Below are positions 1 through 7,984 of a stretch of DNA of 64,000 nt, piece after piece (within the stretch, counting starts at the first letter, position 1; the number at the start of each line of letters is the position of its first letter). The stretch is from Ammoniphilus sp. YIM 78166 (GTDB lineage: Bacteria > Bacillota > Bacilli > Aneurinibacillales > RAOX-1), in the NCBI RefSeq assembly GCF_004522215.1, contig NZ_SDLR01000009.1, positions 279 through 64,278 on the forward strand, in the 5' to 3' direction. Under the pieces are notes generated by a model. It did not search any database, was not told the DNA's origin, and was given only the letters and a program-made list of their open reading frames with translations. Position numbers and translations under genes: made by a program.

Positions 1-223
1 ATTTGAGGGCATCAAGCGGAACCTTTGATTCCCTGATCCGGGCCTCGGCATGCTTGGAGGGCATCAAACGGCAGCTTTGATTCCCTGATCCGGACCTCGG
101 CTGGATTTGAGGGCATCAAGCGGAACCTTTGATTCCCTGATCCGGACCTCGGCTGGATTTGAGGGCATCAATCGGAACCTTTGATTCCCTGATCCCCGCC
201 TCCCCTAGCCCCGAGGGCATCAA
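1..223. repeat. 52-bp tandem repeat, five copies
   Basis: The word GAGGGCATCAA recurs at 5, 57, 109, 161 and 213, exactly 52 bp apart. Each of the first four units continues with a TTTGATTCCCTGATCC-type segment, so AGGGCATCAA and TTGATTCCCT form an imperfect 10-bp inverted repeat within the unit. The fifth copy is degenerate and runs into unique sequence. The array may start before the window. From 224 to 323 nothing else was recognised. Confidence 0.85.
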
Positions 224-323
224 AATGACTTGCGCTAGATTCGATTGGTGTATCTTGACATCAAGGGGTTTACACCCTCAAATTAGACCTGGACTCGAAA
301 TCATTTATCTATGCTCTATCAAC

Positions 324-1547
324 CTAAAACGCCCAATTCCCCCTTCTAAATACGGCTTCTCGTTTGCCGTCCTCGGTCTCCCCATCAATATCCATTTCTG
401 CAGATCCAATCATAAAGTCTACATGAGTGATGCTATCATTGAGCCCGACCTTAGCTAGTTGTTCCTTGGACATTGTGGATCCTCCTTCCAAACAAGAAGC
501 AAAAGAATTACCTATGGCTAAGTGACTGGATGCATTCTCATCAAAAAGGGTATTATAGTAAATCAAATTGGAGCTAGAGATAGGGGAATGATGAGGAACT
601 AGGGCGATTTCTCCTAGGTAGTGAGCTCCTTCATCGATTTCGATCATCGCCTTTAACGTTTCATGTCCCTTCTCTGCCTGATATTCCACGATTCTGCCAT
701 TTTCAAATTTGATCCAAAAGTTCTCGATCAGATTTCCCTGGTAGCTTAATGGTTTTGTACTGTGAACCACACCTTTGGTGCCATATTTCACAGGGGAAGT
801 GTATACCTCCTCCGTAGGCATGTTGGCGTTAAAGAGAATTCCTATTTCGTTTTTCGTAGCTCCTCCGTGCCACAGATGTCCTTTTGGGAGTTCCACTGTG
901 AGTTCGGTTCCTGGTGCTTTATAGTGAAGTTTCTTATATTGCTTGTGGTTTAGGTATTGAACCTTCTCCCGAAGAGTCGCATTATGTTTCTCCCAGTTAG
1001 CGACCGGATCATCTTGATCTGCACGAGTGGCTGTAAAGATAGCATTCCATAAAGCTTCTACAGCTTCTTGTTCTCCTAAATGAGGAAATACCTTTTTCGC
1101 CCAAGGTATGGAGGGGGCCGCCACAATGGACCAACTCATGCGATGGGTGGTGATGTATTCTCTCCAGGTTTTTAAAGCCACACCGGCCGCCTTGGAGTAT
1201 GCCGTAATTCGCTCTGCGTCTACCCCTTTTAATAGTTCAGGATCCTCCGATTGTACGAATAGGTAAGCGCCGCCACCCTGGGCTATCTCTTCAAGCGCTT
1301 TTGCTCTCCATACGGGGTATTCATGGAACGCTTCATTAGGAGCTAGATCGTATTTAAGACGAGTGCATCCCTCGTCTTGCCACTCTACATGGACGTGCTT
1401 GGCCCCAGCTTCATACCCCTTTTTCACCACAAGTCGGATAAAGTCAACAGCATGGATAGGAGCATTCACCCATAAGGTCTGATTGGGTTGGATATTAACC
1501 CCCACTTTGATAGCTAGCTCGGCATACTTTTCAAGAAAATGCAACAT
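324..1547 (-). CDS. M29-family metallo-aminopeptidase (AmpS/PepS type)
   Basis: Predicted cytoplasmic metal-dependent aminopeptidase of 407 residues, the usual size for M29. Family landmarks are visible: an N-terminal YAELAIKVGVN segment, and in the C-terminal half the metal-site motifs HYLGEIALVP, ASSHLAIG and THVDFMIGS. The ATG at 1547 is preferred because AAAGGAGGAT lies just upstream of it; a longer reading from 1589 would overlap the gene before it. It is last in a minus-strand unit behind a sigma-54 activator (2383-3651) and a nitrilase-fold gene (1586-2386). Family membership is clear. A role in releasing amino acids or peptides for the neighbouring amine pathway is inference. Confidence 0.88.
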   Translation of the reverse strand: MLHFLEKYAELAIKVGVNIQPNQTLWVNAPIHAVDFIRLVVKKGYEAGAKHVHVEWQDEGCTRLKYDLAPNEAFHEYPVWRAKALEEIAQGGGAYLFVQSEDPELLKGVDAERITAYSKAAGVALKTWREYITTHRMSWSIVAAPSIPWAKKVFPHLGEQEAVEALWNAIFTATRADQDDPVANWEKHNATLREKVQYLNHKQYKKLHYKAPGTELTVELPKGHLWHGGATKNEIGILFNANMPTEEVYTSPVKYGTKGVVHSTKPLSYQGNLIENFWIKFENGRIVEYQAEKGHETLKAMIEIDEGAHYLGEIALVPHHSPISSSNLIYYNTLFDENASSHLAIGNSFASCLEGGSTMSKEQLAKVGLNDSITHVDFMIGSAEMDIDGETEDGKREAVFRRGNWAF

Positions 1548-1585
1548 AACAGATCCTCCTTTTTTTGTGTGTATAGCCATTAGGC

Positions 1586-2386
1586 TCACACCAATCCGTT
1601 GGTCTTATATAATCTTCCCTTTCTCATTTCTAGGTACTTCATCGGCTGCTCCGTCCGAATTTGGTTTACCTTGGATAGCTCGAGAGAAACGATAATTAAT
1701 TCCTCGTTATTTCCACATTGAGCCAGGATATGCCCCTCAGGTGAGATCACAGCACTTTTTCCGAAGAATAATGCGCTTTTTTCAAGTCCTACTTTATTGG
1801 TTGCCGCGATGTAGAGTTGATTTTCTAGGGCTCTCGACTTTAGAAAAATCTCTTGGTGGGGTTCATAAGGGACATTATGCGCATTCAGCACCATAATCAG
1901 CTTGGCTCCCTTCAGGGCATAGATTCTAGCCATTTCAGGAAATTCTAGGTCGAAGGTCATCAGAATGGCCACATCGCCAGCTTCTGTTTCGAAGATGGGA
2001 ATTTCTTGGCCAGGAGTAAAATAAGATTGCTCATAATCAAACAGGTGAACCTTACGATAAATCCCTTTTATACTTCCATCCTTACCGATCATCGCTGCGG
2101 AGTTATAATATCGATTTTTTTTAATCTCAGGGAAGCCCACAATAACACCCACACCGGTTTCCTTGGCCTTTTCTTGAATTCGCTGTATGCTTTCCCCATC
2201 CCACGGCTCTGCCAGTTCTTTTAATCTTTCCTGGATAAAATGCCCGGTAAGAAATAATTCAGGAAACAGAATATAATCCACGTTTTTATGACGACACTCC
2301 TCTATCGTAGATAGAATTCTGTTTAAATTAGTGCTTTTCTCAAAGAGTGTTCCCTTTAGTTGGGCCAGCGCAATAGTTAAAATCAC
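1586..2386 (-). CDS. Nitrilase-superfamily protein lacking the catalytic cysteine
   Basis: A 266-residue carbon-nitrogen hydrolase fold. The superfamily triad is Glu-Lys-Cys. Here Glu43 (FPELF) and Lys112 (YRKVHLF) are present, but the position of the nucleophile in the usual ICYDLEFPE-type motif reads LMTFDLEFPE, so Thr144 (ACC at 1955-1957) replaces Cys. The rest of the fold, including the ALENQLYIAATNKVG segment, is well kept, which argues against simple decay. The start overlaps the end of the sigma-54 activator gene by four bases, so the two are probably translationally coupled. It may be a non-hydrolytic binding or regulatory protein, or use different chemistry; neither can be told from sequence. 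Confidence 0.85.
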   Translation of the reverse strand: MILTIALAQLKGTLFEKSTNLNRILSTIEECRHKNVDYILFPELFLTGHFIQERLKELAEPWDGESIQRIQEKAKETGVGVIVGFPEIKKNRYYNSAAMIGKDGSIKGIYRKVHLFDYEQSYFTPGQEIPIFETEAGDVAILMTFDLEFPEMARIYALKGAKLIMVLNAHNVPYEPHQEIFLKSRALENQLYIAATNKVGLEKSALFFGKSAVISPEGHILAQCGNNEELIIVSLELSKVNQIRTEQPMKYLEMRKGRLYKTNGLV

Positions 2387-3651
2387 CGTCTTTCACTTCC
2401 TTCCTTGCGGTATTCTATTAATTTCTTTGCAATCGTGGATTGGTTCGTCTGAAGCAATTCCGCCACCTTGTAGGTGCTTTTATGTTTTTCGTAAGCTTTC
2501 GTGATTAATTGCTTTTCAATCATTCTTTTTGCCTCTTTAAGCGGCATGATTGGAAATTCTAAATCGCCTTTCAGCATTCTTTCATTCCCTTTAAAAAAGT
2601 AAGGAGGCAAATGCTGAAGCTGGATTTCATTCTGTTCTGTTGTAATAAAAAGCCGTTCAATCACATTCTCTAATTCTCTTACATTGCCAGGCCAATCGTA
2701 TTTACCAAATACTTCAAGAACATCGGGATGAATTTTCTTGAACATGCCATATTTGTTAATCAACCTTTCCAAAAACTTACGCGATAAAAATTCAATATCC
2801 TCTACCCGTTCGTTCAGCGGTGGAATCTCAATCGGCACGACATTAAGACGATAATATAAATCTTCCCGGAACCTCTTTTTTTGGACAAGCTCATGTAAAT
2901 TTTGATTGGTAGCAGCAATGATTCTGACATCAATCGGAATTTGATCCGTTCCTCCTATAGGACGGATACTATTTTCTTGGAGCACTTCTAGTAGCTTCAC
3001 CTGCAGATTTAAGGGGATCTCACCAACTTCATCTAAAAAAAGAGTCCCCCCATTTGCCATTTCAAATATTCCTTTCTTTCCTCCTTTTTGACCACCTGTA
3101 AAGCTGCCATGGGTATAACCGAAAAGTTCAGCTTCCATTAAGGGCTCCGGTATAGCTCCGCAGTTAACGGAAAGGAAGCTTTTGTCCGCGCGATGGCTAG
3201 ATTTATGAATCAATTTAGCAATCATACTTTTACCGGTACCCGATTTTCCTAATAACAAAATGATCGAGTCCACGTAGGAGATCTTTCTCACGATATCCAT
3301 TACCTCTCGCATTTTAGAAGAATGAGAAACGAACGATGTATCCGCTAAGAACAATTCATGCTCAGCCTTGGCGACATGTACATCCTCATGATCTGCTCTT
3401 AAAGCGATAGTCGTTTCCCAGCCCCTTTTTATAAGGATGATTTCTACTGGAGGAAGGCAGAATTTGATCATTTTCTCTTCTTCAACGATCTCATTCATAT
3501 GGTTTTCTAATAAACTATGGATGAGCGTCACAGATTCTTCATTATGGAAGGAACGGATAATTGATAATTGCTTTTCGTTAAATAGAAAGGCTCTTTTTTC
3601 CGCTGAGTGAACCACCCAATCTTGATTCACTTTTAATTGACTAATGATCAT
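2383..3651 (-). CDS. Sigma-54-dependent transcriptional activator (AAA+ and Fis HTH)
   Basis: Bacterial enhancer-binding protein. An N-terminal region of about 110 residues that I do not recognise is followed by an AAA+ domain with Walker A GKSGTGKS, Walker B GTLFLDEVGE, and a sigma-54 contact loop reading GSFTGG instead of the usual GAFTGA, then a C-terminal Fis-type helix-turn-helix (KVAELLQTNQSTIAKKL). A TTG at 3666 is in frame, but the ATG at 3651 follows a GGGGTG Shine-Dalgarno-like stretch and was chosen. It is divergent from the permease operon at 3912, whose spacer holds a sigma-54 promoter and three 18-bp palindromic sites. It is the natural candidate to act there. Confidence 0.88.
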   Translation of the reverse strand: MIISQLKVNQDWVVHSAEKRAFLFNEKQLSIIRSFHNEESVTLIHSLLENHMNEIVEEEKMIKFCLPPVEIILIKRGWETTIALRADHEDVHVAKAEHELFLADTSFVSHSSKMREVMDIVRKISYVDSIILLLGKSGTGKSMIAKLIHKSSHRADKSFLSVNCGAIPEPLMEAELFGYTHGSFTGGQKGGKKGIFEMANGGTLFLDEVGEIPLNLQVKLLEVLQENSIRPIGGTDQIPIDVRIIAATNQNLHELVQKKRFREDLYYRLNVVPIEIPPLNERVEDIEFLSRKFLERLINKYGMFKKIHPDVLEVFGKYDWPGNVRELENVIERLFITTEQNEIQLQHLPPYFFKGNERMLKGDLEFPIMPLKEAKRMIEKQLITKAYEKHKSTYKVAELLQTNQSTIAKKLIEYRKEGSERR

Positions 3652-3664
3652 CTTGTCACCCCAC

Positions 3665-3773
3665 AATGATATTTGGCATTATAATGTTTTTTGGCATTAT
3701 TTCTGTTCAATACCTTTCATCTCATAAACCATTAGGTTTAGCGTCCAAAAACGATAATGATATTTTTCATTAT
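3665..3773. promoter_or_regulatory. Three 18-bp upstream activating sites
   Basis: Near-identical 18-bp sequences AATGATATTTGGCATTAT (3665-3682), AATGTTTTTTGGCATTAT (3683-3700) and AATGATATTTTTCATTAT (3756-3773). The first two abut exactly. The core is an inverted repeat ATAATG-N8-CATTAT. They lie 48-160 bp upstream of the sigma-54 promoter at 3821, as expected for enhancer sites of the divergently encoded activator. Binding by that activator is inference. Confidence 0.75.
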
Positions 3774-3820
3774 TTCCTTGTATTTTATCTAATAATTCCT
3801 TCTTTTCAAAGCTTTTTATC

Positions 3821-3837
3821 TTGGCACGTTACTTGCT
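3821..3837 (+). promoter_or_regulatory. Sigma-54 promoter for the permease operon
   Basis: TTGGCACGTTACTTGCT matches the -24/-12 consensus (GG at 3823-3824, GC at 3835-3836). The permease start codon is 75 bp downstream. Confidence 0.85.
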
Positions 3838-3911
3838 TTAGAAAAATATGTACGTATTAAACAGGAGAAGGAGGGGGTTTTATTTGAAAACTAGTGAACG
3901 GGGGAATATGC

Positions 3912-5309
3912 ATGCCTGATCAACAAGCACACCATTTTCAACGATCTTTGACGCTATTGCCACTTGTAATACTCGGCCTCGCTTACATGGCCCCCATGAC
4001 GGTTTTCTCTACCTATGGGGTTGTAACGCAAGTATCCCATGGATTGATTCCGTCTGCTTACTTGGTCGCCCTTGTTGCCATGCTATTTACGGCATATAGC
4101 TATGGAAGGATGGTGAAAGTTTTTCCTTTTTCAGGATCAGCGTATACCTATACCCAGAAGACCATGAGCTCCCGTTTAGGTTTCCTTGTAGGTTGGGCTG
4201 TGTTAATGGATTATCTATTCTTACCTATGATTAATGTATTGCTTTGTGGTATTTTTTTGTCTGCTGCTTTCCCATCTATTCCTGCTTGGATCTGGATGGT
4301 TTCGTTTGTTGCCATGATGACTGGGATTAATATCGTTGGTATTCGAATGACATCCATGGTGAATGGAGTGCTTGTAGCGTTTCAATTTCTTGTGACTATC
4401 CTTTTTGTTATTCTTGCCATGAAAGGAATTGCAAAAGGGATGGGGATGGGTACCTTTATCTCGGCCCTTCCTTTTTATAATCCTGAGGTCTCTTTTAGCT
4501 TTATCATGGCTGGGGCTTCCATCCTGTGCTTATCATTCCTAGGTTTTGATGCTGTTACTACGTTGTCTGAAGAAACGGTTACTCCAAAGAAAACGGTACC
4601 GAGAGCGATCTTTCTTGTGGCCTTGATTGGCGGTTTTCAATTTATCTTTGTTTCTTATATCGCTCAATTGGTTTATCCTGATTTCAACTCCTTTCGGGTC
4701 ATCGATTCCGCCGCCTTTGAGATTGCCGAATTCATTGGAGGTCCCGTGTTTGCTTCCATCTTTTTGGCAGGGATGATTACTTCAACCATCGCATCGGGGA
4801 TGTCCTCTCATGCCAGTGCATCTCGTTTGCTCTTTGCGATGGGTCGCGAATCCGTATTGCCGTCCAAGCTCTTTGGCTATGTGCACCCTAGGTATAAAAC
4901 GCCATCTCGAAACATCCTACTGATTGGCTTGTTTTCCTTATCTGCTTTGGTGTTTGATTTAGCGACTGCGGCTTCATTTATTAATTTCGGCGCACTTGTT
5001 GCCTTTACATTCGTCAATCTTTCCGTTATTTCTCATTACTACGTAAGAAACAAGGAGCGGAGCGGGAAGGATTTTCTTTTGAATCTTTTGATGCCTGCGA
5101 CAGGGGCAGGCTTTACCCTATGGCTCTGGAGCAATCTAGATAGCAAATCAATCCTTCTTGGTCTGTTCTGGGTAAGTGTAGGATTTGGCTACTTGCTTTA
5201 CTTGACTCGTTTTTTCTCCAAAAGACCCCCAGAATTTCATTTTGAGGAGGATTTAAAGGAGGATTTCCAAGTTTCTACTAACCCTGAGCAAAGGAGCTTA
5301 CAACCATGA
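3912..5309 (+). CDS. APC-family amino acid/polyamine permease
   Basis: A 465-residue integral membrane protein of the amino acid-polyamine-organocation family, with about twelve hydrophobic segments, an N-terminal VILGLAYMAPMTVF segment and the family-typical FLGFDAVTTLSEET motif near the middle. The ATG at 3912 has GGGGG seven bases upstream; an in-frame GTG at 3894 has no suitable spacing. It ends in YLLYLTRFFSKRPPEF, a tail shared by the permeases at 25552 and 28938, so the three form one subfamily. It is co-transcribed with the deacetylase homologue and carbamoylputrescine amidase downstream, which suggests uptake of a polyamine or an acylated polyamine. The substrate is inferred from context only. 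Confidence 0.88.
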   Translation: MPDQQAHHFQRSLTLLPLVILGLAYMAPMTVFSTYGVVTQVSHGLIPSAYLVALVAMLFTAYSYGRMVKVFPFSGSAYTYTQKTMSSRLGFLVGWAVLMDYLFLPMINVLLCGIFLSAAFPSIPAWIWMVSFVAMMTGINIVGIRMTSMVNGVLVAFQFLVTILFVILAMKGIAKGMGMGTFISALPFYNPEVSFSFIMAGASILCLSFLGFDAVTTLSEETVTPKKTVPRAIFLVALIGGFQFIFVSYIAQLVYPDFNSFRVIDSAAFEIAEFIGGPVFASIFLAGMITSTIASGMSSHASASRLLFAMGRESVLPSKLFGYVHPRYKTPSRNILLIGLFSLSALVFDLATAASFINFGALVAFTFVNLSVISHYYVRNKERSGKDFLLNLLMPATGAGFTLWLWSNLDSKSILLGLFWVSVGFGYLLYLTRFFSKRPPEFHFEEDLKEDFQVSTNPEQRSLQP

Positions 5310-6403
5310 TTTCAACCGCGTTGATCTATCATGAGGATTACGAAAAGCATGATACAGGCAATCAGATCTACTCATTTCGTGAAGACAGCCGTATGCATGT
5401 GGGGTTTGAATTTGAAAACGCATTCAGAATTCGCTATATAAGAGAAATGCTGGAGAAAACAGGGCTGCTTCACCATATGTCTGAGTTTCTACCAACTCCT
5501 GCAAAGGATATAGACCTTCTGCGGGTACACTCTCAAACCCACATAGATAGATTGAGAGATTTATGCCAGAGAGGAAACCGAGTTCTTGGCCATGATGCAT
5601 TTGGATGTCCTTCATCCGAATCCATTGCCCGTCTGGCTGCCGGCGGTGCCATGTTGGGTGTAGAACAAGTCCTTCGAGAAGGTCCCATTAAACAAGCTTA
5701 TGCCCTTATTCGTCCTCCTGGGCATCATGCTGGTATCGAACAAGCCATGGGTTTTTGCCTCTATAACAATGTAGCGATCGCAGCCCGCTATGCGAGGGAG
5801 GTATTTGGCATCGAACGAGTGGCCATCGTAGATTGGGATGTTCATCACGGGAATGGAACCCAGGAAATCTTCTATGGCGATCCCCATGTCCTGTTTATTT
5901 CAATGCATGAAGCAAGCTACTATCCATTAAATGCTGGTCATATGACAGAGCTAGGGAGAGATTCAGGCGAAGGCTACAATATCAATATTCCTCTTCCACC
6001 TGCAACAGGAGAAGAAGGCTACCGAATGGCCATCGAAGAGCTGGTTCTCCCTATCCTGGAACAATACAGGCCTCAATTGCTCCTAGTTTCCGCAGGACAG
6101 GATTCGAATGGTCTGGACCCGCTCTCCCGAATGATGATGATGCGTCCAGGATTTCGATACATGGCTAAAGCATTTAGAGAACTAGCTAATAGGATTTGTG
6201 ACGGACGATTGGTGTTATTCCAGGAAGGTGGGTATAGCCTACCCTACCTACCTATTGCAACTTTAGGAGTCATGGAGGGATTAATGAATTGCGAAGTTGA
6301 TTTTCACGATCCCCATGTGATCCCACCCCGCCCCATTGTAGGTGAATTAGTAGATGCCATCACACAATGCAAACAAACCTTTTCACCTTATTGGAAGATA
6401 TAA
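5306..6403 (+). CDS. Acetylpolyamine amidohydrolase/class II HDAC-like deacetylase
   Basis: A 365-residue arginase-deacetylase fold enzyme, the size of acetylpolyamine amidohydrolases. Visible signatures are RPPGHHAG (catalytic His140-His141), the zinc ligands Asp178 and His180 in DWDVHHGNG, the third ligand Asp266 in SAGQDSN, and a C-terminal QEGGYS loop. It hydrolyses the amide of acetylated amines in the homologous family. The ATG overlaps the permease stop codon (ATGA), so the two are translationally coupled. Together with the permease before it and the amidase after it, it probably deacylates an imported N-acetylpolyamine. The exact acyl substrate is not visible. Confidence 0.85.
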   Translation: MISTALIYHEDYEKHDTGNQIYSFREDSRMHVGFEFENAFRIRYIREMLEKTGLLHHMSEFLPTPAKDIDLLRVHSQTHIDRLRDLCQRGNRVLGHDAFGCPSSESIARLAAGGAMLGVEQVLREGPIKQAYALIRPPGHHAGIEQAMGFCLYNNVAIAARYAREVFGIERVAIVDWDVHHGNGTQEIFYGDPHVLFISMHEASYYPLNAGHMTELGRDSGEGYNINIPLPPATGEEGYRMAIEELVLPILEQYRPQLLLVSAGQDSNGLDPLSRMMMMRPGFRYMAKAFRELANRICDGRLVLFQEGGYSLPYLPIATLGVMEGLMNCEVDFHDPHVIPPRPIVGELVDAITQCKQTFSPYWKI

Positions 6404-6410
6404 GAGGACC

Positions 6411-6443
6411 AATAAATAAATAAATAAATAAATAAATAAATAT
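6411..6443 (+). repeat. AAAT tetranucleotide microsatellite
   Basis: About eight copies of AAAT form an uninterrupted tract ending three bases before the AGGAGG ribosome binding site (6446-6451) of the carbamoylputrescine amidase gene and beginning eight bases after the stop of the deacetylase gene. Confidence 0.9.
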
Positions 6444-6458
6444 GTAGGAGGAAACATC

Positions 6459-7316
6459 ATGAGCGAAAAAGTAACAATAGGACTTATTCAGTTAAAGTGC
6501 GGAGAGAATATCGATCAAAATGTTCAACATACCATTAGTAAAATAAAAGAAGCTGCTGCAAAAGGCGCTCAAATCGTTTGTTTACAGGAATTATTTAACT
6601 CCCAATATTTTTGCCAATCCGTAGCTGTTCAAAACTACGACCTGGCAGAACCAGTTGATAGCCCAACTCTTCAAACCCTGGGCGAATTGGCTAGAAGTCT
6701 GGAAATTGTACTCATCGTTCCTTTTTACGAAAAAGCGGCCAGAGGCGTGTATTTTAATAGCGCTGTTGTTTTTGATGCAGATGGGACTAACTTGGGAACC
6801 ACTCGGAAAAACCATATTCCTGAAGGCCCACAGTACCATGAAAAGTATTATTTTGTACCGGGTAATACAGGATACCCCGTCTATAATACTCGCTATGGGA
6901 AAATTGGGATTGGCATCTGCTGGGACGAATGGTTTCCTGAAGTAGCCAGGATCCTTGCCCTCCAGGGCGCTGAAATTCTGTTTTACCCTTCTGCTATTGG
7001 TTCTGAGCCGGACCATCCAGAACTTTCTACCCGCCGGATATGGGAAAAAGCAATCTCGGCCCATGGCATTTCCAATGGTGTTTTTATCGCCGCTGTCAAT
7101 CGAGTGGGGCAAGAACGAGAAATGTCTTTCTATGGGGGTAGTTTTGTTAGTGACCCATTTGGGGATATTATCCAGTCACTAGATGATGAGGAAGGAGTAT
7201 TGATTCAAGAAATTAATCGATCCCAAATCGACTTTGCACGTAACTTATTGCAGTTCCTCCGCGACCGACGCCCGGAAACCTATGGGCCGCTTCTGAAGCA
7301 AGAGGATTTTAACTAA
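6459..7316 (+). CDS. aguB: N-carbamoylputrescine amidase (nitrilase superfamily)
   Basis: A 285-residue carbon-nitrogen hydrolase with the intact triad Glu44 (LQELF), Lys117 (TRKNHIP) and Cys154 (GICWDEWFPE). The motifs NHIPEGPQYHEKYYF and GSEPDHPEL are those of the N-carbamoylputrescine amidase/beta-ureidopropionase branch, which releases ammonia and carbon dioxide from N-carbamoylputrescine to give putrescine. Length is normal for the family. AGGAGG is seven bases before the ATG. No agmatine deiminase, which would make its substrate, lies in this window, so carbamoylputrescine must come from elsewhere or the true substrate is another N-carbamoyl amine. Confidence 0.87.
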   Translation: MSEKVTIGLIQLKCGENIDQNVQHTISKIKEAAAKGAQIVCLQELFNSQYFCQSVAVQNYDLAEPVDSPTLQTLGELARSLEIVLIVPFYEKAARGVYFNSAVVFDADGTNLGTTRKNHIPEGPQYHEKYYFVPGNTGYPVYNTRYGKIGIGICWDEWFPEVARILALQGAEILFYPSAIGSEPDHPELSTRRIWEKAISAHGISNGVFIAAVNRVGQEREMSFYGGSFVSDPFGDIIQSLDDEEGVLIQEINRSQIDFARNLLQFLRDRRPETYGPLLKQEDFN

Positions 7317-7331
7317 AATAAAAATAAAAAG

Positions 7332-7366
7332 AAAAGTACCACTAAACTAAACTTAGTGGTACTTTT
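7332..7366. terminator. Bidirectional terminator
   Basis: AAAAGTACCACTAA and TTAGTGGTACTTTT form a perfect 14-bp stem with a 7-base loop between the converging aguB-like gene and the small gene at 7369. Confidence 0.9.
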
Positions 7367-7368
7367 CG

Positions 7369-7614
7369 TTATTCAATTTCTTCCTCTTTCTTACACCGGA
7401 TCTGCGCCAAGACCATTCCAGGAAGAATATAATCTCCCTCACTGACCCATATTTGCTCAACTCTCCCATAGTGCTCCATGATTACTTCCTCAATTCCTGA
7501 TTCGGTCTTAATGAGTAACAAGGTCTCCCATTGATCAATCCAGGCAGATGGTTCACATAAAATTTTCAATACTTCCCCTTGGAATGGACTAATAACTTTT
7601 TCTCCCGTTAGCAT
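7369..7614 (-). CDS. Orphan biotinyl-lipoyl-like domain protein (81 aa)
   Basis: A free-standing 81-residue protein with two hammerhead half-repeats: SPFQGEVLKILCEPS near the N terminus and YGRVEQIWVSEGDYILPGMVLAQI near the C terminus. This is the fold of biotin/lipoyl attachment domains. In the turn where biotinyl domains have AMKM, this protein reads roughly TESGIEE, so the modifiable lysine seems absent. It has its own sigma-54 promoter (7659-7675) and shares upstream sites with the divergent agmatinase gene. A protein of identical length and similar design is encoded at 17572-17808 behind the polyamine activator. Function is unknown. Confidence 0.75.
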   Translation of the reverse strand: MLTGEKVISPFQGEVLKILCEPSAWIDQWETLLLIKTESGIEEVIMEHYGRVEQIWVSEGDYILPGMVLAQIRCKKEEEIE

Positions 7615-7658
7615 GTTACCCCACCCTCTATAGCAATCTAGTTACGAACTAATACTGT

Positions 7659-7675
7659 TGCAATTTTCACGCCAA
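7659..7675 (-). promoter_or_regulatory. Sigma-54 promoter for the 81-aa gene
   Basis: On the minus strand TTGGCGTGAAAATTGCA has the -24 GG and -12 GC at the correct spacing, 45 bp before the start codon. Confidence 0.7.
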
Positions 7676-7717
7676 AGCAGCAAGGTGTGTAGAAGTGGCT
7701 CAGCCTTCCTTCCAAAT

Positions 7718-7751
7718 TATGCATTATTGCATAATTATTCAATGTTACATA
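7718..7751. promoter_or_regulatory. Paired activator sites between divergent sigma-54 promoters
   Basis: TATGCA-TTAT-TGCATA (7718-7733, within a perfect 9-bp inverted repeat at 7715-7736) and TATTCA-ATGT-TACATA (7736-7751) lie 18 bp apart, between the promoters at 7659 and 7792. The same 16-bp pattern occurs at 12297, 12315, 28119, 30444 and 30462. Confidence 0.8.
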
Positions 7752-7791
7752 TAAAAATTAAGCAAAATCCGCTTCTGCACCGCTATTTCAA

Positions 7792-7808
7792 TTGGCATAG
7801 ATCTTGCT
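7792..7808 (+). promoter_or_regulatory. Sigma-54 promoter for the agmatinase gene
   Basis: TTGGCATAGATCTTGCT, with GG and GC at -24/-12 spacing. It leaves a leader of about 165 nt before the agmatinase start. Confidence 0.85.
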
Positions 7809-7869
7809 TGATACATTATTAGAACGACAATAAGAAGTACTGTACTTCGAGCTTGAGGAGATGATTTTT

Positions 7870-7923
7870 ATGCAACCCAAACTTTTCTTAGTTGCTGTTC
7901 TACTTTCCATGATCTTAATTTAA
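7870..7923 (+). CDS. 17-residue hydrophobic leader peptide (putative)
   Basis: A short reading frame MQPKLFLVAVLLSMILI followed by TAA, with GAGGAG nine bases before its ATG. It sits in the agmatinase leader between the sigma-54 promoter and the agmatinase ribosome binding site (GGAGGATC at 7972). The sequence is almost wholly hydrophobic and could form one short membrane helix. It may be a leader peptide or a small membrane protein, or untranslated; no homologue is recognised. Confidence 0.4.
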   Translation: MQPKLFLVAVLLSMILI

Positions 7924-7984
7924 GGTGTGTTTATAGTTTTAGAAGAAGTTTCATAAACCTATAAATACACTGGAGGATCATACT

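Noticed and set aside
1..223. CRISPR array
   Set aside because: Repeat period is 52 bp with the whole unit conserved; there are no unique spacers and no cas genes in the window.
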